Source: Piezodorus guildinii
Lineage: Eukaryota > Arthropoda > Insecta > Hemiptera > Pentatomidae
Direction of reading: 5' to 3'
Length of the DNA: 64,000 nucleotides
NCBI GenBank assembly: GCA_023052935.1
Contig: CM041298.1
Location: forward strand, 18,025,371 to 18,089,370
Shown here: one piece after another, positions 41,225-52,188 of the stretch
Layout of the letters: every line of letters starts with the position of its first letter
Position numbering within the stretch: position 1 is the stretch's first letter
Notes under the pieces: model-generated
The model's database searches: none
What the model was told of the DNA's origin: nothing
What the model saw: only the letters and a program-made list of their open reading frames with translations
Made by a program: the position numbers and the translations under genes

Positions 41225-41565
41225 ATTCGGATTCTACGCACACTGCCGACACCTCAATGGCCATCAGAATAAATAGATACTACGGGATTCCAGTCCATCC
41301 AGTAACAGCCAAAAATATTTTAAGTAGGGTCGAGTAGCAAAAAAAAAACATTCTTCAGTAAGTTAAACCAAAAGAAGCAGCTGTAGTTTGCTAGGGAGTT
41401 TGTAAATAAACCCAAAAATTTCTAGGAACGGGTCATATTCTCTTAGGAATCCAAATTTAATATTTTTGGGCCTATGGTAGGTCAAAAGTGTGGAGGAAAT
41501 CAACCTCACCTTTCACAACAAAGAATTTATTTAGGGGTGTATGGAAACTTTTTTGAGTAAGTGTA
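41225..41565 (+). pseudogene. Tc1-like transposase fragment with 3' terminal repeat
   Basis: The plus strand reads KTFFSKLNQKKQL, a stop, FAREFVNKPKNF, a stop, ERVIFS, a stop, ESKFNIFGPMVGQKCGGNQ. The central motif is normally VIFSDESKFNIF, so the catalytic Asp codon is a stop here. It then passes to GGGGTGTATGGAAACTTTTT and GAGTAAGTGTA (41555-41565), a typical Tc1 terminal repeat ending in TA. Internal deletion and stops make it non-functional. Confidence 0.78.
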
Positions 41566-41699
41566 TATTCAATAATATAATATATATTCTTAATATGTAT
41601 ATTCTATCATTGTAAAGATAACTATATGAATAAAACTATTAAGGTATGAGAACAGAATAACTACAGTAACCACAACCGAATACCAGAAAAACATAATAT
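41566..41699. other. AT-rich spacer
   Basis: Nothing recognised. Confidence 0.5.
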
Positions 41700-42442
41700 A
41701 GCACCCGTCACACACGACTTTCACTTACTTCCGTTGTTAAAATCAATTAAAACACTTTGAAATGAAGTTAAAGATGCAAAACGCTGCAAATTATTACACA
41801 ATGATTAATTATTTCCAAATAACTATATTAGGATATAGCTGTTTATAACAATTAACTTATATAAAAAACAATAAAAACTTGATATATCGATGTAAAATTG
41901 AATGGGCTTTAATATCATGTAGGTTTTATTTTGATGAAAATGGTCTAACAGAGCTTAAATGCCGATATTTTAAATTTTCTTTCTCTAAAGTACCTTTAAT
42001 TTTGTAGATTCAATAATAATTACTAGATTATCTTGTTAACGCTGATGAAAAACAGGTAAATATATAAATTGAATAAATTCGATACCCAACTAAAGGAGAA
42101 AACAGAAAAAAATATTTTTTTAATGCATTTTTTCGTTTTTGAACATAAGAGCAGTAATATACATGTATGATATACCGTTGGAAAGCTAAAGATTTTAGAA
42201 AAAATATTATCTCATACACAAGCTTTTAAAAGTTAATAGAGAGTGATGAAATGAAAATAAAACTAACTGATTATTTTAGATAATAATAAAATAGATTTTT
42301 TAATGAAACACATGTTTCTATAGAAAATCAATTTAATTAATTCTTTAATAGTATCACGTATTATTATCTCTAACTGTTTTTGAAAATTCTTTCATTGATT
42401 TTAAAAATGAAGGTAAGTGAAAGTCGTGTGTTGCCCGCACCA
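41700..42442. mobile_element. Foldback arrangement of family C (copy 8) with family E inside
   Basis: The left end (CACACACGACTTTCACTTAC, 41710-41728) and right end (GGTAAGTGAAAGTCGTGTGT, 42415-42434) are both the family C left terminus in opposite orientation. After about 80 bp the left half switches to a family E fragment (ACGCTGCAAATTATTACACA, 41780 on), then to the inverted family C body (from TGATATATCGATGTAAAAT to the right end). Confidence 0.75.
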
Positions 42443-42449
42443 GATTTTT

Positions 42450-42860
42450 TTTGTTGGTTATCGTGCATTATTGATTCTTAAACTCTTTACATATTTTGTC
42501 TATCTTCAAAAATAACTGTGTTACTGGCTTATTTATTGGCAAATTTTAATTTTTTTTCTCTGTTTTCTACTTATTCGTGGTTTCCCGGTTAAAAAACACT
42601 AAAACATCTTTGAAAATAATGGATCTACAGCGTATATACATGCAAAATTTTGATTTTTTTTGTCTGTATATCGCGCTTTACTGATTCTAAAATTCTATAC
42701 ATATTTCTCTCTATCTTCAAAAATAACTGAGTTATGGCGTGTATTTCTGAATAAAATTTCAATTTTTTTCTTTTCTTTTTTATAATCATAAGCGGATCAT
42801 CTTTGCATGTCCTAGTACTTTTGTGGCAAATCTTTAATTTTTTTTTGGTCGTCCACAAAG
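42450..42860. repeat. Imperfect ~200-bp tandem duplication
   Basis: Segments near 42455-42560 and 42655-42770 share the order TATCG.GC.TTA.TGATTCT, then TCTATCTTCAAAAATAACTG. The trailing GGATCATC.TTGCATGT.CTAGTA also occurs near 59349-59375. Non-coding. Confidence 0.6.
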
Positions 42861-42904
42861 GTTTATTTCAGAAAATAATAAACCAAGAAGGTTAGAGAAT
42901 CACG

Positions 42905-43045
42905 ATGAATTTCGATAGAAACATGTGTATTATTAGATAATCGATTATATAGTTATCTACAACAATCACTCAGTTTTATTCGTTTTCCATATCTGTCTAT
43001 TACTTCTTTTTACAACATTGTGTATACAATTTTCTCTAAAATCTC
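42905..43045 (+). repeat. Family C internal fragment, copy 9
   Basis: GAATTTCGATAGAAACATGT to TTTTCTCTAAAATC matches the left-middle part of family C without ends. Confidence 0.65.
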
Positions 43046-43305
43046 GTAGAATTTCTTTTAATTTATTTTCTTTATAAAGCGGATCAAATAAAGTCAAAAA
43101 TATTTTAATATAGGGTAAGTATTGAAATAAAATTTTAATTAAAAGTTATCAGGATCCTCAAAAGATTTTTTTTTTCGTTTTTCTCACTTCATTTGAGACA
43201 ATAAAAAGGATACAATAGGTCTATTTTTAGAGCTGGGGTGCGATAAGCACGTATCAGAGACTTTGAAATTGAGTATTAAACGACTTTTTTAATTTTAATA
43301 TCTCT

Positions 43306-43316
43306 CTCTCTCTCTA

Positions 43317-43395
<79 letters not shown>
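43306..43395. repeat. (TC)n(TA)n microsatellite
   Basis: CT repeats pass directly into TA repeats. Confidence 0.95.
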
Positions 43396-43398
<3 letters not shown>

Positions 43399-43583
43399 TA
43401 TTACATTTTAATTTTAATTTTACTCACTTATGAAAATAAACAAAATGGCTTGACATTGCTTTAATGTAGAATTTCTCTCTAGAACTACCTTCTTTTTTGT
43501 ATCAAGGATGTTCAGATGCAAAACTTGTATAAACTTAACTGATTGTTGTACATAATACTTTCTATGATTTTATTATTTAATCT

Positions 43584-43859
43584 TGATTTGCCCCGTACCT
43601 GGTATCAATTCTTGCATGAAAAACTTCATTCCCACTTTAACCCACGAGTTTCAATCCTTGCTTCCTTTTCCATTCCTGACAATCCTCCGAGGCGTCTAAA
43701 AAGAATCCAGTTTAGATAACCTAATGGAGTGCTGCCAATGGGCATATTCTCTTCATGTCTTTTCATGTATATTATCTATAAATATATATTATCAGCCAAT
43801 TTACTTGATGTATTTACTAATACAGTTGTAAATTTCAATGAACAAATAATAAAAAAAAC
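43584..43859 (+). pseudogene. Jockey-type LINE (family B), 276 bp, 12-bp target duplication
   Basis: ATTATTTAATCT occurs at 43572-43583 and 43860-43871. The insert starts in LARTRYQSF-equivalent codons (CCCCGTACCTGGTATC) and ends ACAGTTGTAAATTTCAATGA with an A-rich tail. It is the shortest coding fragment of this family here and is frameshifted at the C-terminus. Confidence 0.85.
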
Positions 43860-44050
43860 ATTATTTAATCTAAATTTTTTTTTCTACAAAGAAACGTGTT
43901 TTATAATTTTTAAAAGTGATTATAACAAGAAAGATGGAAAATCGTCGTGGATACCAATATTTTTCTTTTTTAGTAAGTCATAAAATAGCATACTGTCTAA
44001 TATTCCCAGAAAAAAAAAGATATATAATTCTTAACTTTCATGTTTTTGTT

Positions 44051-44695
44051 TACTTCTACTTACCTACAAATAAAATATAAGGTTTGGGAAACTATTGCGA
44101 TCGAAAAAATGTTCGAATTCGAATTTTTCTCTGAATCATAATGACCCAGTCCGGCGAAAAGGTCTAGGATGAGTGTATGAGTGGTAGGTCTAGCACTAAA
44201 AAGAAAAGTTAAATTTTATATTTAAAAAGACTGTTGGTACGTTACAGCTGATTTTTCACAAAAATATACGAGTCACAACTACCAATTTATACCATGCGTT
44301 ATGCAGTTTTTTTTTTATTTTCTTAAAAGTAGCTTTAACTATATTGATGTAAAATGAAATGTACTTTTATTTTGTGTAGGTTCTATTCAAATTGAAATAG
44401 TATTATAGGATCCTAATGTAAAATTTTCAAGTGTTCGTCTTCTAATATATTTTGAATTTGGTTAGTTAGAATAAATTAACCATTTAAATTTGTGACCATT
44501 GAGACAAAATGGGTAAATTTAAAGTATTAAATAATTTGGTTACGATATGAAGGGAAAAACAGGTTAATTATTTTTCCAGGTTAATTTTCTTTTTCGCAAA
44601 TAGTAATAGTAATATAGATGTATCGTATCGTTGGAAAGCTAAAGATGTTAGAAAAGTAAGTTACGTAACATACAAAGTTTTAGAAGATTATGCAG
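44051..44695 (-). mobile_element. Family C fragment, copy 10, diverged
   Basis: In inverted orientation: CTTCTACTTACCTACAAAT, ATTGCGATCG, GACCCAGTCCGGCGAAAAGG, TATACCATGCGTTATGCAG, then ATCGTTGGAAAGCTAAAGAT. Large gaps in the middle. Confidence 0.65.
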
Positions 44696-45212
44696 CGTGA
44701 ATAAATGGTATAATTATGTATTATCATAAGAGGCATTAATTATTTTTATTGTTGTAGAATTAGAGTCTGTAATAATACTTCACCACTTTTTGTTAAAATG
44801 TACAACTTTTCGGCTATTATACCATCTTCGGGTGCAAAAACATTTTTTTATCTGCAAGTTCAACAATCATGATTTTCATAATATAACCATTCTCAGAATA
44901 TAAATATAAATGTTTTTTTTTCTCTTCCTTTCTTTATTCACTTCTGTCAGAAGCTATCTGACAATTAGCAAATGTGTCGGACAAATGTTGGATCAGAAAT
45001 AGTAGGCATGGGGAAGTGAAGTGCCCAGCAGCACCCCTTCCAAGGCTTTAATTTAGTAGATAAAAAAAAATATATATATATTTTTTTTACATACATAAAT
45101 TAAGAATAAAAATTGTTTAAATGTAATCAAATAATTATATAAAATATAAATGTTAATAATGAAGTCTCATAAAATTATAATCAATGACTGGATAACGTTA
45201 AATTCATTAAAA
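44696..45212. other. AT-rich spacer
   Basis: No gene recognised. Confidence 0.5.
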
Positions 45213-45224
45213 AATAAAATTATC

Positions 45225-46009
45225 TTCTTCTTCTCTTCTTTAGCTCTCTCCTTGTGCCTTTCAGCGTGGAGATAGTCCAACCCAGGATCTCCATCTCTCT
45301 CTGTCTCCTGCAAGAGTCTTCATCTCCTGCAATGTCTTGCCTCTCGCTTGCCCCAACTTGGTAATGTAGCCATCGTAGCTAAGCCTAGACCTTCCTCTAG
45401 GTCTGGTGCCAACTGGTTTTGCCTCCATAAATTTGCGTGGGTCACAATCCTGGCTCATCCTACATACATGCCCGTACCACCTCAACTGTCTCTTCTCCAG
45501 GGTCTCTTTCATTGCAGGAATGTTTAATTCTTCCCTTATTGTTTCATTCCTGATCCTATCCCTGCGGACTCTGCGCAGGTTATACGGCTCCATTTGTTGT
45601 CCGGGAGTACCCAGCTCTCTGCTCCGTATAGTAGAACAGACATGTATACGTCCTTAAATATGTGGAGCTTGACATCTTTTTTAACCTCTCTCTTTCCTAC
45701 TACTGTGTTGCTGATGGAATAGTAAATATTTGCTTTTCCTATCCTGTGGGATATTTCGGGTTGTATTTTTCCATTTCCGCTTATCACAGTTCCAAGGTAG
45801 GAGATCTCATTTACCACTTCAAGCTCCTCGTCGTTGCACATAATGTGGATTTGTTCGGGCTGTCGTCCCACTTGTAGGATCTTGCTTTTTCTGGCTTTAA
45901 TAATCATACCTTTCCGTCCTAATTCTGCTTCCCATTCTATTAGGGCTTGTTGGAGCTTAACGCTAGAGTCAGTAATGAGGACTATGTCATCGGCATACAC
46001 CATTACTTG
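45225..46009 (-). pseudogene. RTE-like LINE fragment (family R) with 12-bp target duplication
   Basis: AATAAAATTATC at 45213-45224 and 46010-46021 flanks it. On the minus strand it starts exactly at the reverse transcriptase catalytic motif (MVYADDIVLITDSSVKLQQA) and continues EISYLGTVISGNGKIQPEIS, MSVLLYGAESWVL, then, in a shifted frame, MEPYNLRRVRRDRIRN, LRWYGHVCRMSQDCDPRKFM and GTRPRGRSRLSYDGY. One frameshift near 45580 separates two open parts of 155 and 110 codons. The tail is (GAA)n. Order and motifs fit RTE-like LINEs, in a family different from F. Confidence 0.85.
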
Positions 46010-46021
46010 AATAAAATTATC

Positions 46022-46325
46022 AAATGAAATTAATGAGCGAAACAGAAAAAAAAATCAGCCAATGGCATAAGACGATATACCCATGTTAATAATTGTATTA
46101 AAACATTCTAAATTCAGATCTTGACCTTCACCTTAAATTATCAAAATGTTATAATATTTTTTATTGTTATATTATTTTATATAAAATATATCTTTTCATG
46201 ACAACAATATGATTCTTTTATCCAGTCTACGATTATTTAAATGTTGATTTCAAGAAAGAAGATTCCCTTATCTTATCTGTTTTGCACTCACTAGATATTT
46301 TTTTTGTAATTTCAGTTATTTAAAT
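46022..46325. other. AT-rich spacer
   Basis: Nothing recognised. Confidence 0.5.
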
Positions 46326-46479
46326 CTTCTGTGAAATTAATTAAATATTTAAATCAAATATACTTATTAATAATTACTGAGATATTCAAAAGAATTATAT
46401 TTCTTCTGTGAAATTAATTAAATATTTAAATAAAATATACTTATTAATAATTACTGAGATATTCAAAAGAATTATATTA
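46326..46479. repeat. 77-bp tandem duplication
   Basis: Units 46326-46402 and 46403-46479 are nearly identical, with one clear substitution (AAATCAAATA versus AAATAAAATA). Confidence 0.9.
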
Positions 46480-47073
46480 TTTTTTTTTCTATTTTAGCCA
46501 TCGTATAAAACTAAATATGATTGTATGAACCCTCGGACAAATCGAATTTGTGCCCAACTTCGTTTTAGGGGAGTAGGCGATGAACACGACATAAACCATA
46601 GAGTATTTTTAGCCTCCAATACAATATATAATTTTTTTTGTATATCCAAAAATGAAAGAGGATTAAACTAAATTATTATAATTTTATTTTATTTACATGA
46701 AATTTTAATATTTTTGAAATATTTTACGCATTTCGGAATACAAAAAATATATTTTTTATTTTTATTTTTATTTTGTTTCATGTTTTAATTGGTTTTATCT
46801 ATTTTTAAGAATCTAACGTTAACCTTTTTATTGATTATTAGCAATTTCACTCCTTAAATTTTATTTATTGTTGTTAAATATTTTGTATTGTTATGTTATT
46901 TTAATGTTATAAATATGAGATTGATTAATTTAAAGAAACTATATTTGTAGATGCAGATAAAATTGTTCTTTGCACCAAAATATGGCATTATAGCCGAAAC
47001 GAAATGCATCAATACTTAATACAATAGTGGTGAAGTTAATTATCAGCCTCCAGCTTTATTCTTAGGCTTTGAC
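46480..47073. other. AT-rich stretch
   Basis: No gene recognised. Confidence 0.5.
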
Positions 47074-47084
47074 TTTCATCTTAA

Positions 47085-47839
47085 TAATAATAATAATAGG
47101 CTTAGCGAACCCGAAGGTTCGATGCCGATACCACCAAATTCCGCCTACCCATACTCGTCCAATGTTCACCGTTCAAGCCCAAGCTCCCGAGATCAGCTTT
47201 AACGCAATCCTCCCATCGACGCTTCGGCCTACCTTTCGGGCGCCTACCAGTTGGATCAGCGAATACCAACTTTCTCGGAATCCGCTCCTCATCGAGCCCA
47301 ACAACTTTATTCGCCCATTTGAGTCTCCGCGATGCTATAAACTCAATAATATTCACAGGATACAAGTTCCGCAATTCCACGTTTTGCAACCTTCAAAACT
47401 ACCCAGTGGCCTTATCTCTCTTTGGACCAAATATTTTACGCAGTACCTTATTTTCGAAAACCTTAAGCTTTTTTTCATCCTTCAAAGTAAGCGGCCACGT
47501 TTCACATCCGTAAAGAACCGTCGGAAGAATAATAGTTTTATAAATTCTAACCTTTAAGTTTTTAGATAGAAGCCGTGAACTAAGTAACTTAGCAACTGAA
47601 TAATAACACGAATTTCCTACCTTTAATCGGGACTTGAATTTTTTTTTCTTGTTATCATTGAATCTAAATACTTGAATTTCTCTACTTGTTCAAAAGTATG
47701 CCCTGATATATCAATATCACCAAGATCGCCACCGTTTCTGCTACTAATCATATATTTCGTCTTATCGGTATTTAATTCGAGTCCTATTTCTTTACCGGTT
47801 TTTATTAACACACTTGTATTTTAGTTGTATGGTTTCCGT
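47085..47839 (-). pseudogene. RTE-type LINE 3' fragment (family F copy 3), 11-bp target duplication
   Basis: TTTCATCTTAA occurs at 47074-47084 and 47840-47850. On the minus strand it encodes GLELNTDKTKYMISSRNGGD, KFKYLDSMITRKK, then the VLRKIFGPKR region, and 47389-47102 remains open: MQNVELRNLYPVNIIEFIAS, RIPRKLVFADPTGRRPKGRP, RRWEDCVKADLGSLGLNGEH. It ends in a (TTA)n tail. Frameshifts lie near 47620 and 47400. Confidence 0.87.
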
Positions 47840-47850
47840 TTTCATCTTAA

Positions 47851-48009
47851 ATAAGCTACAAATAATATTTTTCATCATTAACAAGAATTTTTTGAAAATT
47901 CTTATTACTCCTTTCCTTTATTAAAATTCTATCAAATTACATACCGGGCTATATCCTCCCTTTTGGTTCTCTGTATTTACTTATAAATTCAGGCAACATT
48001 AACCGAGAC
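47851..48009. other. AT-rich spacer
   Basis: Nothing recognised. Confidence 0.45.
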
Positions 48010-48288
48010 ACTATGCACTGTAAAGTGGCTCTTCTGGTTAGCCGGTTTTGTTGAAAAAGTTTCTGCAACATGTCGGGCGTAAAGTTTCCTTAAAATGAAA
48101 GGTTCACAGGACTTTTCTTTTTTGTCCTGGAGTTACAACACACGGACACACAGACCTGGTCATCGGGACTTGGTCATTTGATCTCCGGGGACCCTTGAAT
48201 GTGTATATCTGTTGAAAACTGGAATTCGAAAATTTTCACGATCGCAATACTTGCCCTTACTATATATTTCATATATAGGTAAGTGAAA
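48010..48288 (+). mobile_element. Family C right-end fragment, copy 11
   Basis: AAAGTGGCTCTTCTGGTTAG to the right end CATATATAGGTAAGTGAAAA; the left two thirds are absent. Confidence 0.78.
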
Positions 48289-48835
48289 ATATAAATGAAT
48301 CATAGCAATCTGTTGAATAAATTAAATAATAAATGTATTTATTTATAAATAAATTAATAATAATAAGCTTTGGATATCGGTCCTATGTGTTGTGTATTAA
48401 TACACTATAGGGAGAGATGGCACCCTAATCCATTTACATAGGACAACCTACATCATATAATTACACTATGTCTTACAATGCACTGCGATAAGGCGTCCAC
48501 AAGGTAAATTGCCTGATAACATTCTCTGTTAATTAGTTTGCTATTTTCGATAAGTGTTAATTACTCGGAAACATTAACTAACATAAGGTGGAAGATAGAA
48601 GCTTCATCAGTCATTTAGTGTATTGTAGTATTTACAACAGTCATTCCTATTCATGCCACTATCTGATTTTCATGTAAGTTCACATACAAGGAGAGAATTC
48701 CTTATGTGTCTGAAGAATTTTGATGCATAGACCAATACTTCTAAGGGTTCCATTAAAAAGTAGATAATGTTTTTCCTGTCACGGTGGAGGTAAAATTTTT
48801 GAATTTTAGTGCCCAAATACCCTAAGGGAATGGAG
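48289..48835. other. Unassigned stretch
   Basis: 48360-48550 is less AT-rich, without an open frame or second copy. Confidence 0.4.
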
Positions 48836-49085
48836 TTTTTCATGGAAGAAGTGATATCTGGTTCGAGCCAAATCAACTACATATAGAGCATTTTTTTTTT
48901 GTATTTATTTATTTATATTTACAACTGTATTGATTAATACATCTAGTAAAGTAGATGTTAGATAAAACACATGAAAAAGATATGAAGAAAAACTGCCCAT
49001 TGGCAGCACTCCAATGGATTATATAAAATAGAAGGTCTCGAGGCTATCTTCCTTTCAGACGCCTCGGAGGATTGTCAGGAATGGA
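48836..49085 (-). pseudogene. Two adjacent family B Jockey fragments
   Basis: 48836-48888 matches the minus-strand family B segment around the LARTRYQSF codons. 48895-49085 is a separate 3' end (tail at the left, then ACAACTGTATTGATTAATAC to CCTCGGAGGATTGTCAGGAA). In a normal copy the first would lie upstream of the second, so they are two insertions or one rearranged copy. Confidence 0.7.
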
Positions 49086-49095
49086 AGATAAAGCT

Positions 49096-49272
49096 TTAAA
49101 TTTTAAAATATCGGCATTTAAGCTCAATCATACAATCTCAATCAAAATAAAACCTACATGAAATTAAAGCCCAAAAATTTTAAATCGATATAGCGAGTTT
49201 AATTAAAATCGTTCGAGCCGTTTTTGAGAAAATCGTAAAAAGGTGCAAAATGCATGGTATAAAGTGGCTCTT

Positions 49273-49322
<50 letters not shown>

Positions 49323-49513
49323 TGCAATTTCATTTTAACAGAATATTTTGTTTTCGTCCGGTAGTTACCACACATACAGACCTCTTTGCGGGAGTTGGAT
49401 TTGGAATCAGAAGATCCTAAAACGTTTATTTCCGTTGAAAACTGGAATTCAAAAATTTTCCCGATCGCAATACTTTCCCTTACTATATATTTCATATATA
49501 GGTAAGTGAAAGT
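49096..49513 (+). mobile_element. Family C right half, copy 12
   Basis: TTTTAAAATATCGGCATTTA to the right end CATATATAGGTAAGTGAAAG. A TA microsatellite (49277-49318) has expanded inside it. It faces copy 13 across a 40-bp gap. Confidence 0.78.
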
Positions 49514-49553
49514 AAAATTATCTTAATACCTTATTTTAGTTATTGATCTTATT

Positions 49554-50439
49554 ACTTTCACTTACTATATATAGTAAGAGGAAGTATTGCGATCGTGAAA
49601 ATTTTCGAATTCCAGTTTTAAACGGAAATACACGTTTTAGGGTCCCCTGAGTCCAAATAACCAAGTCCCGCAAAAAGGTCTGTGTGTGTGTGGTAACTCC
49701 CGGGCGGAAACGGTAACTCCTATGGAACTGAAATTTCATATTTAAGACAACTATACGCCCGAGACGTGACAAAACTTTTTTCATCAAAATAAGATTACCA
49801 GAAGAGGCACTTTATACCATGCATTTTGCACCTTTTTTCGATTTTCTCAAAAACGGTTCCAAAGATTTTGATTAAACTCGCTATATCGATGTAAAATTTA
49901 ATGGGATTTCATATCATGTAGGTTTTATTTGGATAAAAATGGTCTGACAAGGCTTAAATGCCGATATTTTAAATTTTCTTCCCCTAAAGTACCTTTAATT
50001 TTGAAGATTCAATAATAATAACTAGATTATCTTGTTAATGTTGATGAAAAACAGGTAAATATATAAATTGAATAAATTCGATACCCAACTAAAGGAGAAA
50101 ACAGGAAAAAATATTTTTTTAATGCAATTTTTCGTTTTTGAACATAAGGGCAGTCAGTATATGATATACCGTTGGAAAGCTAACGATTTTAGAAAAAATA
50201 TCATCTCATACACAAGCTTTTAGTAGTTAATGGAGAGTGATGAAAAGAAGATAAAACTAACTGATTATTTTAGATAATAATATAATAGATTTTTTAATAA
50301 AACACATGTTTCTATATAAATTCAATTTGATTAATTCCTTATTAGTTTCACGTATTTTTATCTCTAACTGTATTTGAAAATTCTTTCATTGATTTTAAAA
50401 ATGGAGGTAAGTGAAAGTCGTGTGTTGCCCGCACCAGAT
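49554..50439 (-). mobile_element. Family C repeat, copy 13, both ends present
   Basis: An 886-bp inverted copy from ACTTTCACTTACTATATATA to GGTAAGTGAAAGTCGTGTGT and GCCCGCACCAGA. All internal landmarks are in order; it is among the best reference copies of the family. Together with copy 12 it forms an inverted repeat of about 415 bp per arm. Confidence 0.85.
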
Positions 50440-50732
50440 TTTATTTGTATTTGTTCCACCAGTCCCTTCTTTTTACTCCGATGATTCTAAATTATTAAAA
50501 CAGTGTTGTTCGTATTGAGATTCTGATAAAAGTTTATTAGTCATAAATGTAAAGGAAAATACTTTTTCGTGTATAATATTTGTCGCTAAGAGCTAAATTA
50601 GATTGACTGAAGAAAGTCACGTATTGCCAATATTTCCAAGTATGGGAGGGATTTTTTCTACCTCTTTTCGTGATGCTCAGATGCAAAGTTTTATGATCAG
50701 AAACCTAATGGAGAAAGGTTTTTGCAAAATTT
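50440..50732. other. AT-rich spacer
   Basis: Nothing recognised. Confidence 0.45.
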
Positions 50733-50982
50733 TTTGCACGGTATGTTTTGAAACATGGGGTCTACACTTTAAATGTCTGGAAACGGTAGATGCACTTGCA
50801 TTTAGTTGTGCTGAGAGTCTTTTAACTGTTTGGTAGGGGTTTCCTTCTACTGTATGTTTGAGGACATCGTTGTCTATTACGGGCGGAGGTCTTTTTTCTC
50901 GGGGCAAGTTTTCCAAGTCGGTATCCCCAGCTGAAAACTTAGCAAACCAACGGCGAATCGTCCGTTCATTAATACTTCCTTG
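50733..50982 (-). pseudogene. Mariner fragment (copy M6) fused to family B
   Basis: Minus strand: the helix-turn-helix half of the mariner transposase (SINERTIRRWFAKFSAGDTD, VIDNDVLKHTVEGNPYQTVK, ASASTVSRHLKC) and a few residues after the common deletion junction (HVSKHTVQK). It lacks both terminal repeats. The N-terminal edge joins family B near 50982-50990 without a frameshift, creating a 123-codon chimeric frame (51048-50677). Confidence 0.82.
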
Positions 50983-50987
50983 GTATC

Positions 50988-51185
50988 TACGGGTAGTTTC
51001 TTGTCGTTTAAGCCTCGTATGAGGAATCCATGTAAGACGTTTTGTCAAGATGGAGTCCTAATTATCGGATTTGATCACCAGGTGTGAGTGGGGTATTATT
51101 AAAGGATACAGTGGGACAGGAAGTCATCGGTTTGCGACAAAGAGTAAAGATAATTAGGTGGGATTTGTTAGGATTTAAATATTAT
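50988..51185 (-). pseudogene. Jockey family B fragment fused to mariner M6
   Basis: Minus strand MTKRLTWIPHTRLKRQETTR corresponds to the RLTWNPHTRLKRQETARRF region of family B, and upstream sequence matches the KPMTSCP...VEQIR segment. It has no 3' end; the fragment stops at the mariner junction. Confidence 0.78.
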
Positions 51186-51433
51186 ATAAACTATTGAAGA
51201 TGTAGAAAGGGCAATGAGTTATTTCCTTTTTTATCAACATTTATGTAAGATGATTATAGTATTTAACAGCTAAGAAAGATAATGAATATTGCAACATCGA
51301 CTATCAATATTTTTGTTTTGATGCTTCAAACCTAAGGTCACAATGCATAAGATATTGCATGAATAGGCCAACCTCAATGATGCACACACACACCATCGGA
51401 TGCAGCAAAGGGGTAATTGTTTTTCTTTTTTTT
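51186..51433. other. AT-rich spacer
   Basis: Nothing recognised. Confidence 0.45.
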
Positions 51434-51702
51434 ATTCAATTAATGTGCTTTTATGCTGCTATGGCTAATCAGACGATGCTACAGTGGGAGACCTAAATTT
51501 TGCATATCCAGGTTTTATTAGGACAGGGATCTTTAACGAGTACCTGACATCGCACAGGATCTGGACCACCTTTTAACGTCCCCTCCTAAGGATGGCGTAA
51601 CTAAGGATTTTTTACTCCCATAAAAAAACTCCTAAGGCCACCGAACCCGGGACCTTGGGAATAGGAGGCTGATATGCTAACCACCATGCTACAGGTAACC
51701 CC
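51434..51702 (-). mobile_element. SINE family S, copy 5
   Basis: Minus strand: head GGGTTACCTGTAGCATGGTG, box B region CCCGGGTTCGG, body GATGTCAGGTACTCGTTAAA, and AGCATCGTCTGATTAGCCAT near the 3' end. Confidence 0.82.
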
Positions 51703-52176
51703 GGTAGGGCCTGTTGTTGGATGTTGTTTGTAAATAATAAAATAAAAATATAAATACATAACGATGCTTTTATAAGATAATTTTCATTACTTTTATCTTC
51801 TCTTAAGGATATCTTTTTGCTAAGGAGTAAAAATTAATTAACTGAATTGTTAAAGGGCGAGAGAAAATTTTCTTAATATTCATAAGAAAAAGGAGGGACT
51901 TACTAGAACTGAGGAAGTAATACCTGAAATTAACTCTTTGGCCGATGTTTTTGCACTTCCCTCCCTTATTTTTAATTAAAAAATGTTTTAATAGTTCTTT
52001 TCAAACGAGAATATTTCAATTAATTAGCGGGGTAATTAATGGTTACTTTATAAATGTAAATTGGTAAGTGCAAGTAAAAAAACAAATTTTAATGATTTCT
52101 CCTACTCTTTTGATCTTGATTTACTCAGAATTAGTTAGATTTATAAAGTGATGTATATTAAATAATATGATATGTT
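51703..52176. other. AT-rich spacer
   Basis: Nothing recognised. Confidence 0.45.
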
Positions 52177-52188
52177 AAATATTTTATT

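Noticed and set aside
2345..50439. AGGTAAGTGA motifs as real exon-intron boundaries
   Set aside because: They are part of a repeat terminus and no coding exons lie next to them; retained only as a finding about the repeat.
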